From: Paracoccaceae bacterium | Lineage (GTDB): Bacteria > Pseudomonadota > Alphaproteobacteria > Rhodobacterales > Rhodobacteraceae | DNA: 64,000 nt | Assembly (NCBI GenBank): GCA_024742695.1 | Contig: JANSXY010000019.1 | Location: forward strand, 1 to 64,000 | Reading direction: 5' to 3' | Shown: positions 16,154 through 24,826 of the stretch, in pieces | Layout: each line of letters starts with the position of its first letter | Position numbering within the stretch: position 1 is the first letter of the stretch | Position numbers and translations under genes: made by a program | Notes under the pieces: generated by a model | The model's database searches: none | Seen by the model: only the letters and a program-made list of their open reading frames with translations | What the model was told of the DNA's origin: nothing

Positions 16154-16972
16154 TCAGTTGCCCGGCGCGTTCGGGAAGAACAGCTGCTGGTCGGCGACCT
16201 TGTAGCCGGCGATCGCCGCCTGCCCCTCGGCCGAAACCAGCCAGTCGGCGAAGGCCCGCGCGGCCTCGACATTCACGCTGGGGCATTTTTCCGGGTTCAC
16301 CGGGATCACGCCGTACTGGTTGAACATGTCCGCGTCGCCCTGCACCTGGATCGCGTAGTCCTGCTTGTTGGCGAAGCTGATCCACGTGGCGCGATCGGTC
16401 ATCACGTAGGCGCCCATGCCGATGCCGGCATTCAGCGTGGCGCCCATGCCGGACCCGGTTTCGCGATACCACTGGCCCGAGGCCGCCGTGGGATCGACGC
16501 CGCTGTCGGCCCAAAGCGCCATTTCCTTCTTGTGAGTACCGCTGTCATCGCCACGCGAGGCAAACAGCGCGCCCTTGTCCGCGATCGTCGCCAGCGCGCC
16601 CTGCACGTCGTCCATGCCGCCCACGCCGGCCGGATCGGAGGCCGGGCCGACGATGACGAAATCGTTGTACATCAGGTCCGTGCGTTCGGTGCCGAACCCC
16701 GCGGCGACGAATTTCTCCTCCGCCGGCTTGGCATGCACCAGCAGCACGTCGCCATCGCAGTTCTCGGCGTTCTTGATCGCCTGTCCGGTACCCACCGCGA
16801 CCACGTTGACCTGGATGCCGGTCTTGTCCTTGAAGATCGGCAAGAGGTAGTCGTAAAGCCCCGAATTCGCCGTCGATGTGGTCGACTGCACGATGATCGA
16901 CTGCTCCTGCGCCGCGGCGCCGCCGGCGAAGAGCAAGGCGGCGACGATCGCCGCGACGTGTCTTCCTGACAT
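16154..16972 (-). CDS. tupA: Tungstate ABC transporter substrate-binding protein
   Basis: This 272-residue periplasmic binding protein has a signal peptide (residues 1-21, ending A-A-A-Q). The family signature V-Q-S-T-T-S-T-A-N-S-G-L-Y-D (residues ~28-41) forms the oxyanion pocket of TupA/WtpA-like tungstate binders, and K-C-P-S-V-N near residue 236 is also typical. S-R-G-D-D-S-G-T-H-K-K-E-M is the second pocket loop. It brings tungstate (and perhaps molybdate) to the TupB permease. It is the last gene of the order tupB-tupC-tupA, 24 bp after tupC. Tungstate could serve tungsten/molybdenum enzymes such as the BisC-like protein at 39496. Confidence 0.92.
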   Translation of the reverse strand: MSGRHVAAIVAALLFAGGAAAQEQSIIVQSTTSTANSGLYDYLLPIFKDKTGIQVNVVAVGTGQAIKNAENCDGDVLLVHAKPAEEKFVAAGFGTERTDLMYNDFVIVGPASDPAGVGGMDDVQGALATIADKGALFASRGDDSGTHKKEMALWADSGVDPTAASGQWYRETGSGMGATLNAGIGMGAYVMTDRATWISFANKQDYAIQVQGDADMFNQYGVIPVNPEKCPSVNVEAARAFADWLVSAEGQAAIAGYKVADQQLFFPNAPGN

Positions 16973-16996
16973 TATGAATCCTCGCAGGTTTGGTCG

Positions 16997-17752
16997 TCAG
17001 ACGACAATTCTGCCGTTCAGGTAATCCCGCGCCGCCGCGCTTTGCGGTTCGGGAAAGAACAGGTCCGCCGGGCTGTGTTCGGCCACGCGCCCGCGATGCA
17101 GGAACACCACGTCGTCGGCCATCCGCCGCGCCTGCCCGATGTCATGCGTGACGAAAACGATCCGCGTGCCACGGGCGAGGGCCGCGCTCACGATCGCCTC
17201 GATCGCCAGAACCGAGGCCGGATCGAGGCTGGCGGTGGGCTCGTCGAGAAACAGCACCTCGGGATCGGTCGCCAGCGCGCGGGCCAGCGCCAGCCGCTGC
17301 GCCTCGCCGCCCGAAAGAAGCCGGGCGGGCTGGCCGGCCTTGTGCGCAAGGCCGACGTGATCGAGCAGCGCATCGCGGCGGTCACCCGTCTTGCCGCGCG
17401 CCTTGAGGACGAAATCTATGTTCGCCGCCACCGACCGGCGCAGCAGCACCGGCTTCTGGAACACCAGCGCCTGGCGCGCGGTCACCTCCGCCGGCGCCCG
17501 CCCGGCCCAGTCGATCCCTCCTCCGGTGGGGTGTATCAGCCCGTGCAGCAGCTTCAGCAGCAGGCTCTTGCCCGCGCCGTTCGGCCCCATGATCATCGTG
17601 CATCCGGCCGGGCCGAGATCGAAGCTCACGCCATCCAGAACGGTCGTGCCGCCGAAGCGCAGCACGAGGTCGCGCACGGCAAGCGGCAGGATCGGACCGG
17701 CGGGCCTCGGCGCGGTGATCGGCACGGAGGTCATGGCCAGCGTGTCACGCAT
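16997..17752 (-). CDS. tupC: Tungstate ABC transporter ATP-binding protein
   Basis: This 251-residue ABC ATPase has Walker A G-P-N-G-A-G-K-S, signature L-S-G-G-E-A-Q-R, Walker B V-L-F-L-D-E-P-T-A-S-L-D and the switch His in V-F-V-T-H-D. The ATG at 17752 overlaps the end of tupB by eight bases; an in-frame ATG six codons later (17734) is an alternative start. It powers import of tungstate through TupB. Confidence 0.9.
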   Translation of the reverse strand: MRDTLAMTSVPITAPRPAGPILPLAVRDLVLRFGGTTVLDGVSFDLGPAGCTMIMGPNGAGKSLLLKLLHGLIHPTGGGIDWAGRAPAEVTARQALVFQKPVLLRRSVAANIDFVLKARGKTGDRRDALLDHVGLAHKAGQPARLLSGGEAQRLALARALATDPEVLFLDEPTASLDPASVLAIEAIVSAALARGTRIVFVTHDIGQARRMADDVVFLHRGRVAEHSPADLFFPEPQSAAARDYLNGRIVV

Positions 17753-18452
17753 AGGCCTGCCGCGCCGCCGTCATCCGAACCGATTGCACGGCGGCATTGA
17801 CCCCCAGCGCGATGACCAGAAGCACGAGGCCCAGCGCCAGCGCCAGCGCCAGGTCGCCCTTTGACGTCTCCAACGCGATGGCGGTCGTCATCACCCGCGT
17901 CAGGTGATCGATGTTGCCACCCACGATGATCACCGCCCCGACCTCGGCCACCGCGCGGCCGAACCCGGCCAGCCCCACGGTCAGAAGCGAATAGCGCGCG
18001 TCCCAGATCAGCGCCTGCACCGTCTGCACCCGCGTCAGGCAAAGCGAGCGGAACTGTTCGGAATACTCCGCATGCAGGTCTTCCAGAACCTGCCGCGACA
18101 GCGCCGCCACGATCGGCGCGATCAGGATCGTCTGCGCGATGATCATCGCCATGGGGGTGTACAGCAGCCCCAGGAAGCCCAGCGGCCCGGATCGCGACAG
18201 GTGCAGGTAGACCAGCAGGCCCACGACCACCGGCGGCAGGCCCATCAGCGCGTTCATCACGATCAGCACCGCGTTGCGCCCCGGAAACCGCCCGATCGCC
18301 ACCAGCGCGCCCAGCGGCAGCCCGATCAGGCAGGCGATCGCCGTCGCCGTCAGGCTGACGCGCAGCGACAGCACGACGATCTCCAGCAGATCGGCATCGC
18401 CGGAGAAGACCAGCGCGACGGCAAGTCCGAAGGCGTCGCCGAGGCTCTGCAC
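17745..18452 (-). CDS. tupB: Tungstate ABC transporter permease
   Basis: This 235-residue inner membrane permease has about five to six helices. GTG at 18452 is chosen because AGGGAGG lies six bases before it; the longer in-frame ATG at 18596 adds a 48-residue non-conserved Arg/Pro-rich segment. The transporter EAA-like loop is visible at A-E-V-G-A-V-I-I-V-G-G-N. The order of helices and S-L-T-A-T-A-I-A-C-L-I-G-L-P-L-G match TupB/WtpB permeases. It is the first gene of the operon; an AT-rich near-palindrome lies just upstream at 18466-18480. Confidence 0.88.
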   Translation of the reverse strand: MQSLGDAFGLAVALVFSGDADLLEIVVLSLRVSLTATAIACLIGLPLGALVAIGRFPGRNAVLIVMNALMGLPPVVVGLLVYLHLSRSGPLGFLGLLYTPMAMIIAQTILIAPIVAALSRQVLEDLHAEYSEQFRSLCLTRVQTVQALIWDARYSLLTVGLAGFGRAVAEVGAVIIVGGNIDHLTRVMTTAIALETSKGDLALALALGLVLLVIALGVNAAVQSVRMTAARQAYA

Positions 18453-18465
18453 CGCTTCCTCCCTG

Positions 18466-18480
18466 TGCAAAATTTTCGCA
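18466..18480. promoter_or_regulatory. AT-rich near-palindrome upstream of tupB
   Basis: TGC-AAAATTTT-C-GCA is symmetrical except for one extra base. It lies 14 bp before the tupB start in otherwise GC-rich DNA, so it may be an operator for an oxyanion-responsive repressor. This is a weak call. Confidence 0.3.
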
Positions 18481-18655
18481 CCTTGGGCAACTATGCAGCT
18501 TGGCGATGCAAGATCAAGACCATCCCTCCCCGGAATCGCGCCAATTGAGGAACCACAGGGCGCAACCGGTCCGCGGCGGCGCGCGGATCGCTGCAAGATT
18601 TCCGGATTGCGCGAGAGCTACGGCATCCCGAACCGGGCGATCCGCAGGGCCGTCG

Positions 18656-19297
18656 CTAGGCCTGGCGCGGGCGGAGCCCCTGGGACCGCAAGACCCAGTC
18701 CAGCACCTCCCGCAGGACCGACGCGGTGGCGCGATCGAAGGCATCCACCAGGGTCGCGGTGGCGGTATCCGCCGCCGGGGCCGATGCCTCGAAGGTTCGG
18801 GTCCGCAGGACGGCGGCATCCTCGTCGCGCACCAGCCGGGCGGTGAACCGGACCCGGACCACCGCGCCCTCGCCGCCCGGCACCAGCGCCGCCTCGAAAT
18901 CGATCAGGTTGGACACAAGGGTGATGTCGCCGACGGCGGCCAGCGGGCGGCGCCCGACGAAGCGGAACGCGCCGGAGCGTTCGAGGCCCGCGACGAGCGC
19001 CGATTGCAGCATCTCGGGCGCCGGCTCGATCCAGCGCGCGTCGGGCAGGTACTGCACCTGCGTGGTCGCCGGGCGCACCAGGATCCTGTCGGTGTTGATC
19101 GCCCCGCCGGCGACCGGCAGATCGACGACGAAATCCACCGGCCGCGGCCCCGCGTCGGCCACCGGCCCGTCCGCCGGTGCGCGCAGTTCGTAGGCGTCCA
19201 GCGGCGACGCGGCATCGCCGATCGCGCCAAGCGTGGAGCAGCCGGCCAACAGGGCGACGACGGCGACAAGGGCGGGGCGGGAAGGGATCGCGGGCAT
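18656..19297 (-). CDS. ABC transport auxiliary lipoprotein (PqiC/MlaE-associated)
   Basis: This 213-residue protein has a lipoprotein signal ending L-L-A-G-C at residue 20, so it should be anchored to a membrane leaflet on the periplasmic side. The remainder resembles the ABC_trans_aux family (PF03886), with Y-E-L-R-A-P near the start of the mature part and R-P-A-T-T-Q-V-Q-Y in the middle. Such lipoproteins work with MCE/Mla or Pqi/Let lipid transport systems as outer membrane partners. It is the last gene of a four-gene operon (21.8-18.7 kb), two bases after the MlaD-like gene. Confidence 0.85.
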   Translation of the reverse strand: MPAIPSRPALVAVVALLAGCSTLGAIGDAASPLDAYELRAPADGPVADAGPRPVDFVVDLPVAGGAINTDRILVRPATTQVQYLPDARWIEPAPEMLQSALVAGLERSGAFRFVGRRPLAAVGDITLVSNLIDFEAALVPGGEGAVVRVRFTARLVRDEDAAVLRTRTFEASAPAADTATATLVDAFDRATASVLREVLDWVLRSQGLRPRQA

Positions 19298-19299
19298 GG

Positions 19300-21039
19300 C
19301 TACCTCCTGAATTCCGGCGCATCCCGGCCCAGGAAATACCGGGCCGGATCGCGCTCGATCCGCCGGACGAGCGAGTCGAGATTGTCGACCAGCGTGCGCG
19401 TCTCGCGCGCCAGTCGCGTGTATTGCGGCAGGCCGTCGCGCGCGAAGGCCTGGACCGTGGGCGAGGCCGCGCCGACCACGCGCTCGATCTCGGCGAAGGC
19501 CGACCGCGCGCCCTCGGCGGTCTGCCGCAGGCTGGCAGTGATCTCTGGCAGATCGTCGGACACCTGCGCGATGGCGCCGTCCATCCTGTCCAGCGTGGCG
19601 CGCAGATCGGCAACGATGGTCGCGGCCTCCTCGCGGATCAGTCGGTCGGCCGACCCGAAGGCGCTGTCCGCCGCCGCCAGCGCGCGGTCGCCGGTGTCGA
19701 TGGCGCCGTTGAGCCGGGTCAGCGTTTCGTTGGCCCGAGTGAAGGTGTCGGTCGCCGTCTGCAGCGCGGCGGCGGCATCCTGCGACAGGCCATCGACCCG
19801 GCCGGCGGCGGAAGACAGGTCGGCCCCGACCTGCTCGATCACGCGCGAGGCGGTGGCGCTGGCCGTGCGAATATCCTCGAGGATCGCGGGCAGGTCCGTC
19901 TCGGCGACGGTGGCGGCCGAGGCCACGACCTTGCCGGCATCCGCCACCAGCGCCCGGCTGTCGGCCACCAGCGCGGCACCCTCGCCGCTGACCAGCGTCT
20001 CGAAACTTTGCGAAGCGCGGTCGAACGAGGTCAGTGAATCGGTCAGCTTCGCCAGCATCGTGTCCGCCGCCGCAAGCGTCGCCTCGGCCTCGGTCAGTCG
20101 CGCCGCCGCAAGGCTTCCGGTGCCGCGCAACTCGCCGATCATGTCGCGGGCATCGCGGCCGACGAGGTCCAGCTGCACCCGCAGACGGGCGGTCGTTTCG
20201 GACAGGTCGTTGATCAGCCGCGGCACGTCCGCGGTCATGAAGGCATCGACGGAATCCAGCGCGCGACGGCCGCTTTGCAGCGCCTCGTCGCCATAGCCCA
20301 GGCTCTGTTCGGCCCGCTTGGCCAGCGATGTCATCTGCTGCAGCGTCGTGTCGGCGGTTTCCAGCGCCTGTGTCGCCGCGGCCGAGATCGTGTCGAGCCG
20401 GGAGGAAAAGGCGGCGATCTCTTCGCTCGCCGTCGCGATCGTCCCGGTGACCGAGGAGAAATCGTCAAGCGCCTGCCCGATGTCCGCGGACGAGGCCTCG
20501 AGGTTGACGAGGATCGAGGCCACCCGGTTCTGGTTCTCCTCGCCCAGGATCTCGCGGATCTGCCGGGCGACGGCCAGCAATTCCTCGACGATCGTGGGCG
20601 CGTCCTCCGTCAGGGTCTGCAGGACGGATCGGCCCGAGGCGATCACCGGAACATCCTGTTCGGACACCGCGGACAGCAGCGGCTCGTCCGGGTTCCCGGC
20701 GCTCAGCCCGACATAGGCGACGCCGGTCAGCCCCTGCGACTCGATGGTCGCGACGGTGCCGGTGCGCACCGGCGTGTCGGCCGAAACCTCGAGCCGCACG
20801 CGGACCAGCCCGCTGCCATCCGGCGCCAGCCGCACCTCGACGACCTGGCCCACCGGCAGCCCCGCAAAGCGGACCTCGGAGGCGCTGGCCAGCCCCGAAA
20901 CGGTGGGGAAATCGGCATCGAAATAGGCATACTGCCGGGTCAGCTCGATCCGGGCGAACCAAAGGACGAAGCCCAGCAGGCCGAGAAAGCCGAGCACCGC
21001 GAAAGCGCCGATCAGGATGTAGTTGGCCCGCGTTTCCAT
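19300..21039 (-). CDS. MlaD family protein (MCE domain, long coiled coil)
   Basis: This 579-residue protein has one N-terminal membrane anchor (residues ~7-28). The MCE domain follows at ~38-115, with F-P-T-V-S-G-L and V-R-F-A-G-L-P-V-G-Q-V and the G-L-T-G-V-A-Y-V-G-L end. The remaining ~440 residues are helical with repeated Ala/Thr/Leu/Asp patterns, as in MCE proteins that build a periplasm-spanning tunnel or needle. It binds phospholipid for transport between membranes with the MlaE-type permease and MlaF-type ATPase upstream. The length is greater than E. coli MlaD and near the LetB/Mce-type helical proteins. Confidence 0.9.
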   Translation of the reverse strand: METRANYILIGAFAVLGFLGLLGFVLWFARIELTRQYAYFDADFPTVSGLASASEVRFAGLPVGQVVEVRLAPDGSGLVRVRLEVSADTPVRTGTVATIESQGLTGVAYVGLSAGNPDEPLLSAVSEQDVPVIASGRSVLQTLTEDAPTIVEELLAVARQIREILGEENQNRVASILVNLEASSADIGQALDDFSSVTGTIATASEEIAAFSSRLDTISAAATQALETADTTLQQMTSLAKRAEQSLGYGDEALQSGRRALDSVDAFMTADVPRLINDLSETTARLRVQLDLVGRDARDMIGELRGTGSLAAARLTEAEATLAAADTMLAKLTDSLTSFDRASQSFETLVSGEGAALVADSRALVADAGKVVASAATVAETDLPAILEDIRTASATASRVIEQVGADLSSAAGRVDGLSQDAAAALQTATDTFTRANETLTRLNGAIDTGDRALAAADSAFGSADRLIREEAATIVADLRATLDRMDGAIAQVSDDLPEITASLRQTAEGARSAFAEIERVVGAASPTVQAFARDGLPQYTRLARETRTLVDNLDSLVRRIERDPARYFLGRDAPEFRR

Positions 21040-21042
21040 GGC

Positions 21043-21828
21043 CTACCGGGCCTTTTCCGCGGCAGGGGCCTTGCCCTGCGCGGCCCGCGCCCTTGGGCCG
21101 AGGAAGTACTCGCGCACCCAGGGATGATCCACCTTCACCATGTCTTCCACCTTGCCGGTGACCAGGACGCGCTTCTCGGCCAGCACCGCCACCCTGTCAC
21201 ACACGGCATAGAGGGTATCAAGGTCATGCGTGACCAGAAAGACGCTCAGCCCCAGCGTGCGGCTCAGCTCGCGGATCAACGCGTCGAACGCCGCCGCCCC
21301 GATCGGGTCGAGCCCGGCGGTCGGTTCATCGAGGAACACGATCTCGGGATCGAGCGCCAGGGCCCGGGCGAGGCCCGCGCGCTTGCGCATCCCGCCCGAC
21401 AGTTCCGAGGGCAGCTTGTCGCCCGCGTTCCACGGCAGGCCGGACATCGAGATCTTCAGCCGCGCCAGCGCCTCGCGCACCGCCGGATCGAGGCCGGGAA
21501 CGGACCGCAGCGGCACCTCGACATTCTCGCGCACGGTCAGCGACGAAAACAGCGCGCCGTCCTGGAACATCACGCCCATGCGCCGCCGCAGGCCGGCCAG
21601 CGCCTCTTGCCGTCCGGCGCGGATGTCGGTGCCCAGCACCTCGATCCGCCCGGCGGCCGGGGTCAGCAGCCCCGCGATGGTGCGCAACAGCACCGACTTG
21701 CCGGTGCCCGAACCGCCGACAACGCCCAGCACCTCGCCCCGACGAAGCTCGAGGTCGAGACCGTCATGCACGACGTTGGTTCCGAACTGGGTGCGCAGGC
21801 CCTCGACGCGGATCACCGGATCGGCCAT
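21043..21828 (-). CDS. MlaF-like lipid ABC transporter ATPase
   Basis: This 261-residue ABC ATPase starts at ATG 21828 (M-A-D-P-V-I-R-V), one base downstream of the permease stop. Walker A is G-G-S-G-T-G-K-S, the signature L-S-G-G-M-R-K-R-A-G and Walker B I-V-F-L-D-E-P-T-A-G-L-D. M-R-K-R-A in the signature is typical of the Mla/Ttg2/Mce branch. It energises phospholipid movement through the MlaE-type permease. A longer frame of 14 codons exists upstream, but it overlaps the permease gene and looks non-native. Confidence 0.9.
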   Translation of the reverse strand: MADPVIRVEGLRTQFGTNVVHDGLDLELRRGEVLGVVGGSGTGKSVLLRTIAGLLTPAAGRIEVLGTDIRAGRQEALAGLRRRMGVMFQDGALFSSLTVRENVEVPLRSVPGLDPAVREALARLKISMSGLPWNAGDKLPSELSGGMRKRAGLARALALDPEIVFLDEPTAGLDPIGAAAFDALIRELSRTLGLSVFLVTHDLDTLYAVCDRVAVLAEKRVLVTGKVEDMVKVDHPWVREYFLGPRARAAQGKAPAAEKAR

Positions 21829-21829
21829 C

Positions 21830-22969
21830 TCAGACCCCGATCTCGGCGTAGAAGATCGAGAACACGGCATCGATCACGATCACCGCGAAGATCGCCGCGA
21901 CGACGGCGGACGAGGTCATCCGCCCCAGCGATTCAGCGGTGCCGCGCACCCGCATGCCGGCCTGGCAGCCGATGATCCCGATCACGGCGGCAAAGACCGG
22001 GGCCTTCGACAGGCCCACCAGCACATGCGAGACATCTGTCCCGTCGATCAGCCGGGTACGGAACATCGCGGGCGAGATGCCCAGCTCGATCCACGACATC
22101 AGCGCCCCGCCGAACAGCCCCGCCAGGTTCGCGATCAGCGTCAGGATCGGCAGCATCAGCACCAGCGCCAGCACCCGCGGCACGATCAGCGCCGCGGCCG
22201 GATCGATGCCCAGCGTGCGCATCGCGTCGATCTCCTCGCGCATCTTCATCGAGCCGACGGCCGCGGTGTAGGCCGACGCGGTGCGGCCCGCCACGATGAT
22301 CGCGGTCAGCAGGACGCCCAGTTCGCGCAGCACGGAAATCGCGATCAGGTCGACCACGAAGACCTCCGCGCCGAACTGGCGCAACTGGGTTGCGCCCTGG
22401 AAGGCCAGTACCACGCCGATCAGGAACGCCATGAGCGCCACGATCGGGACGGCCCGCAGGCCCACGTCCTCGCAGTGGTGAACAAGCGAGGTCAGCCGAA
22501 ACTCGCGCAGGTGGATGACCGAGCGCGCCAGCCGCGCGAGGAAAAGGCCAAGGGTGCCCAGGGTTTCGGCGAGGGTGGCAAGCGCAGCCGCGACGCGCCG
22601 CCCCGCCGCCTCCAGCAGGCCGGCAACGGTTGTGGGCCGGGCGATCACGGCCTCCGGCCTGGGCATCGCCTCGGCAACGGTGCGCAGCAATTGCCCGGCC
22701 TTGTCGCTGGCGCCGACGACATCGAGCCGCGCGCCCTTGCCCGCAACCTGCCGGCGGCGGCCTTCGATCGCCCAGGCGATGCTGGTGTCGATCCAGTCCG
22801 CACCGCTCAGGTCGACCCTGCAATCCTGCCCGTCGGGCGTTTGCGCCAATGCCGCGCGCACCGCCATGACGTCACGGACCGAGAGCCGGCCTGTCAGGCC
22901 GACCCGGAACGCGGTGCCCTCCGCCTTGGTCTCGATACGGCCTTCGGAGACTGTTTCCGTCGTCGGCAT
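21830..22969 (-). CDS. MlaE family permease with N-terminal STAS-like domain
   Basis: This 379-residue protein starts at ATG 22969. The first ~95 residues are a STAS-like domain, which E. coli encodes separately as MlaB (V-D-L-S-G-A-D-W-I-D-T-S is the recognisable strand-turn). The rest is a MlaE permease with about five helices and the conserved L-I-G-V-V-L-A-F-Q-G-A, A-R/G-R-T-A-S-A-Y and S-M-K-M-R-E-E-I-D-A-M segments. The fusion of MlaB-like and MlaE-like parts is common in alphaproteobacteria. It is the first gene of the lipid transport operon. A 196-bp stretch up to pssA follows upstream without a gene that I can support. Confidence 0.9.
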   Translation of the reverse strand: MPTTETVSEGRIETKAEGTAFRVGLTGRLSVRDVMAVRAALAQTPDGQDCRVDLSGADWIDTSIAWAIEGRRRQVAGKGARLDVVGASDKAGQLLRTVAEAMPRPEAVIARPTTVAGLLEAAGRRVAAALATLAETLGTLGLFLARLARSVIHLREFRLTSLVHHCEDVGLRAVPIVALMAFLIGVVLAFQGATQLRQFGAEVFVVDLIAISVLRELGVLLTAIIVAGRTASAYTAAVGSMKMREEIDAMRTLGIDPAAALIVPRVLALVLMLPILTLIANLAGLFGGALMSWIELGISPAMFRTRLIDGTDVSHVLVGLSKAPVFAAVIGIIGCQAGMRVRGTAESLGRMTSSAVVAAIFAVIVIDAVFSIFYAEIGV

Positions 22970-23165
22970 GGCCCTGGTTCGTTCCCCGAGGTGCCGCTGC
23001 GCGCGCAGCCTGCGCACCCTGTTGTCCGGCCCGTTCCCGCCCGCATCCCGCGGCGCGGCCGGGCCGGTTCCCAGTGTTAAAGCATCGCGGCCATGGCTGC
23101 CATGCCGATCGTGGCGGCCGGTAGACCGCTACGCGCCAGCCGGCGGCGGCCCGCCGGCGCCCCGG

Positions 23166-23924
23166 TCACGGCGGCGTCAGCGGTCGGCCATAGCGGCGGC
23201 GGTGCGACACGAAGGCGGGCAGAAGGCTGGCAAGATAGGCCAGCGACAGCGCCGCCATCGTCGCCCAGGGATAGGTGAAAAGCGCCACCAGGACCGCCCC
23301 CAACCCCGACAGCAGGAAGAACGCGCGCCCCTGCGGCACCTTCACGCCCTTGAGCGAGTAGGTGGGCAGCCGCGAGATCATCAGGAGCGCCACGAAGACA
23401 AGGTAGACCGCGATCGCCAGCGGCGACGCGGGCGGCGCGCCGGTCCCGGCCTGCGCGGCGAACAGCGGCAGCAGGCACAGCATCGCGCCCGCCGGTGCCG
23501 GCACCCCGGTGTGGAAGCCGGGCATCGACGGGGTGCCGGACTTGATCGACACGTTGAACCGCGCCAGCCGCAACACCGTGCAGATCGCGAAGACCAGAAC
23601 GACCAGCCAGCCGGCGCCGCGCAGGTCGTGCAGCACCCAAAGGTAGATGACCAGCGGCGGTACGACGCCGAAATTGACGAAATCCGCCAGCGAATCGAGC
23701 TCCGCGCCCAGCGCGCTGTCGCTTTTCAGCAGCCGGGCCACGCTGCCGTCCATCCCGTCGAGCACCGCCGCAAGCACCAGCGCCGCGATGGCTTCGCCGA
23801 ACCGATCGTCCAGCGCGAAGCGGATCGCGGACAGCCCGGCGCAGACCGCCGCAAGCGTCATCAGGTTGGGCAGCAGCGCGACGAGCGAAACCTCACGCCG
23901 GCGTTTGCCAAGCGGGCCGGACAT
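23166..23924 (-). CDS. pssA: CDP-diacylglycerol--serine O-phosphatidyltransferase
   Basis: This 252-residue integral membrane CDP-alcohol phosphatidyltransferase makes phosphatidylserine from CDP-diacylglycerol and serine. The catalytic motif D-G-x2-A-R-x8-G-x3-D-x3-D is complete at about residues 60-82 (D-G-S-V-A-R, then G-A-E-L-D-S-L-A-D). The multiple hydrophobic segments and length fit the PssA type II family. The ATG overlaps the stop of psd by one base, so the product is handed to the decarboxylase made from the same mRNA. Confidence 0.93.
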   Translation of the reverse strand: MSGPLGKRRREVSLVALLPNLMTLAAVCAGLSAIRFALDDRFGEAIAALVLAAVLDGMDGSVARLLKSDSALGAELDSLADFVNFGVVPPLVIYLWVLHDLRGAGWLVVLVFAICTVLRLARFNVSIKSGTPSMPGFHTGVPAPAGAMLCLLPLFAAQAGTGAPPASPLAIAVYLVFVALLMISRLPTYSLKGVKVPQGRAFFLLSGLGAVLVALFTYPWATMAALSLAYLASLLPAFVSHRRRYGRPLTPP

Positions 23925-24616
23925 CAGGCGGGCCGCCCCTGCCGGGCCGGTTCGTCCGAACCGAGATCGGCGATTACCGTCTCGCCGGCGATGGTCGACT
24001 GGCCCAGCGCCACCAGCGGCGCGACCCCGGGCGGCAGGTAGACGTCGACGCGGCTGCCGAACCGGATCAGGCCGAACCGGTCGCCGGCCTCCAGCGCCGC
24101 GCCTTCATCCACGAAACACAGGATGCGCCGGGCGACGAGGCCGGCGATCTGCACGACGGCCAGCTGCCTGCCGTCTTCCATCGCCAGGCACAGGCTCATT
24201 CGCTCGTTGTGCTCGCTGGCCTTGTCGAGCGAGGCGTTGAGGAACTTGCCGGGCCGGTAGCAGCGCCGGCTGACGCGGGCGGGCACCGGGCTGCGGTTCA
24301 CGTGGCAATTGAAGACGTTCATGAACACCGACACCCGCGTCAGCGGCTCCAGCCCCATCCCCAGCTCTTCCGGCGGCACCGCAGGGCCGATCTGCGAGAC
24401 GACGCCATCGGCCGGGCTGATCACCAGCCCCGGTCGTGTCGGCGTCACCCGCACCGGATCGCGGAAGAAGTAGTAGCACCAGACCGTCAGCCCGACCGCG
24501 ACCCAGCCAAGCGGCGCCCAAAGCCAGAACAGCACGGCGGACGCCGCGGCGAAGGCGGCGACGAACCGCCACCCCTCCGGGTGCATGGGCTTGATAAACG
24601 TGCCGAGCATGGTCAT
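23924..24616 (-). CDS. psd: Phosphatidylserine decarboxylase (short type)
   Basis: This 230-residue proenzyme converts phosphatidylserine to phosphatidylethanolamine. ATG 24616 (M-T-M-L-G-T-F) is chosen; a 20-residue upstream extension is Arg-rich. One or two membrane segments lie at ~18-55. [11 protein letters not shown] is the conserved strand, and R-F-G-S-R near residue 187 contains the Gly-Ser self-cleavage site that generates the pyruvoyl group. The short length and the site fit the PSD-A subtype. It is the first gene of the pair psd-pssA. Confidence 0.93.
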   Translation of the reverse strand: MTMLGTFIKPMHPEGWRFVAAFAAASAVLFWLWAPLGWVAVGLTVWCYYFFRDPVRVTPTRPGLVISPADGVVSQIGPAVPPEELGMGLEPLTRVSVFMNVFNCHVNRSPVPARVSRRCYRPGKFLNASLDKASEHNERMSLCLAMEDGRQLAVVQIAGLVARRILCFVDEGAALEAGDRFGLIRFGSRVDVYLPPGVAPLVALGQSTIAGETVIADLGSDEPARQGRPA

Positions 24617-24826
24617 CGCGTATGCCTCGTCGATCCGGGTTCGTGATGCCCTACTGTCACTTGGCCCTCGGCGCAATCGCTCCTGTTGCGCGGGTCCGTC
24701 GCCGATCGGGGCCGATCATGCACCGTCGCCGCGCCGGACGGCGACGTTCCGGGCCCGCCGGGCGGCTTGATCGGGGCGCGACGAAGGCGCAGGCTGTCGG
24801 CGGGCCAGATGGTGGAGGACGGCACC

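Noticed and set aside
23077-23640. Minus-strand open frame overlapping pssA
   Set aside because: Out-of-frame shadow of pssA, Arg/Ala-rich with no motif.
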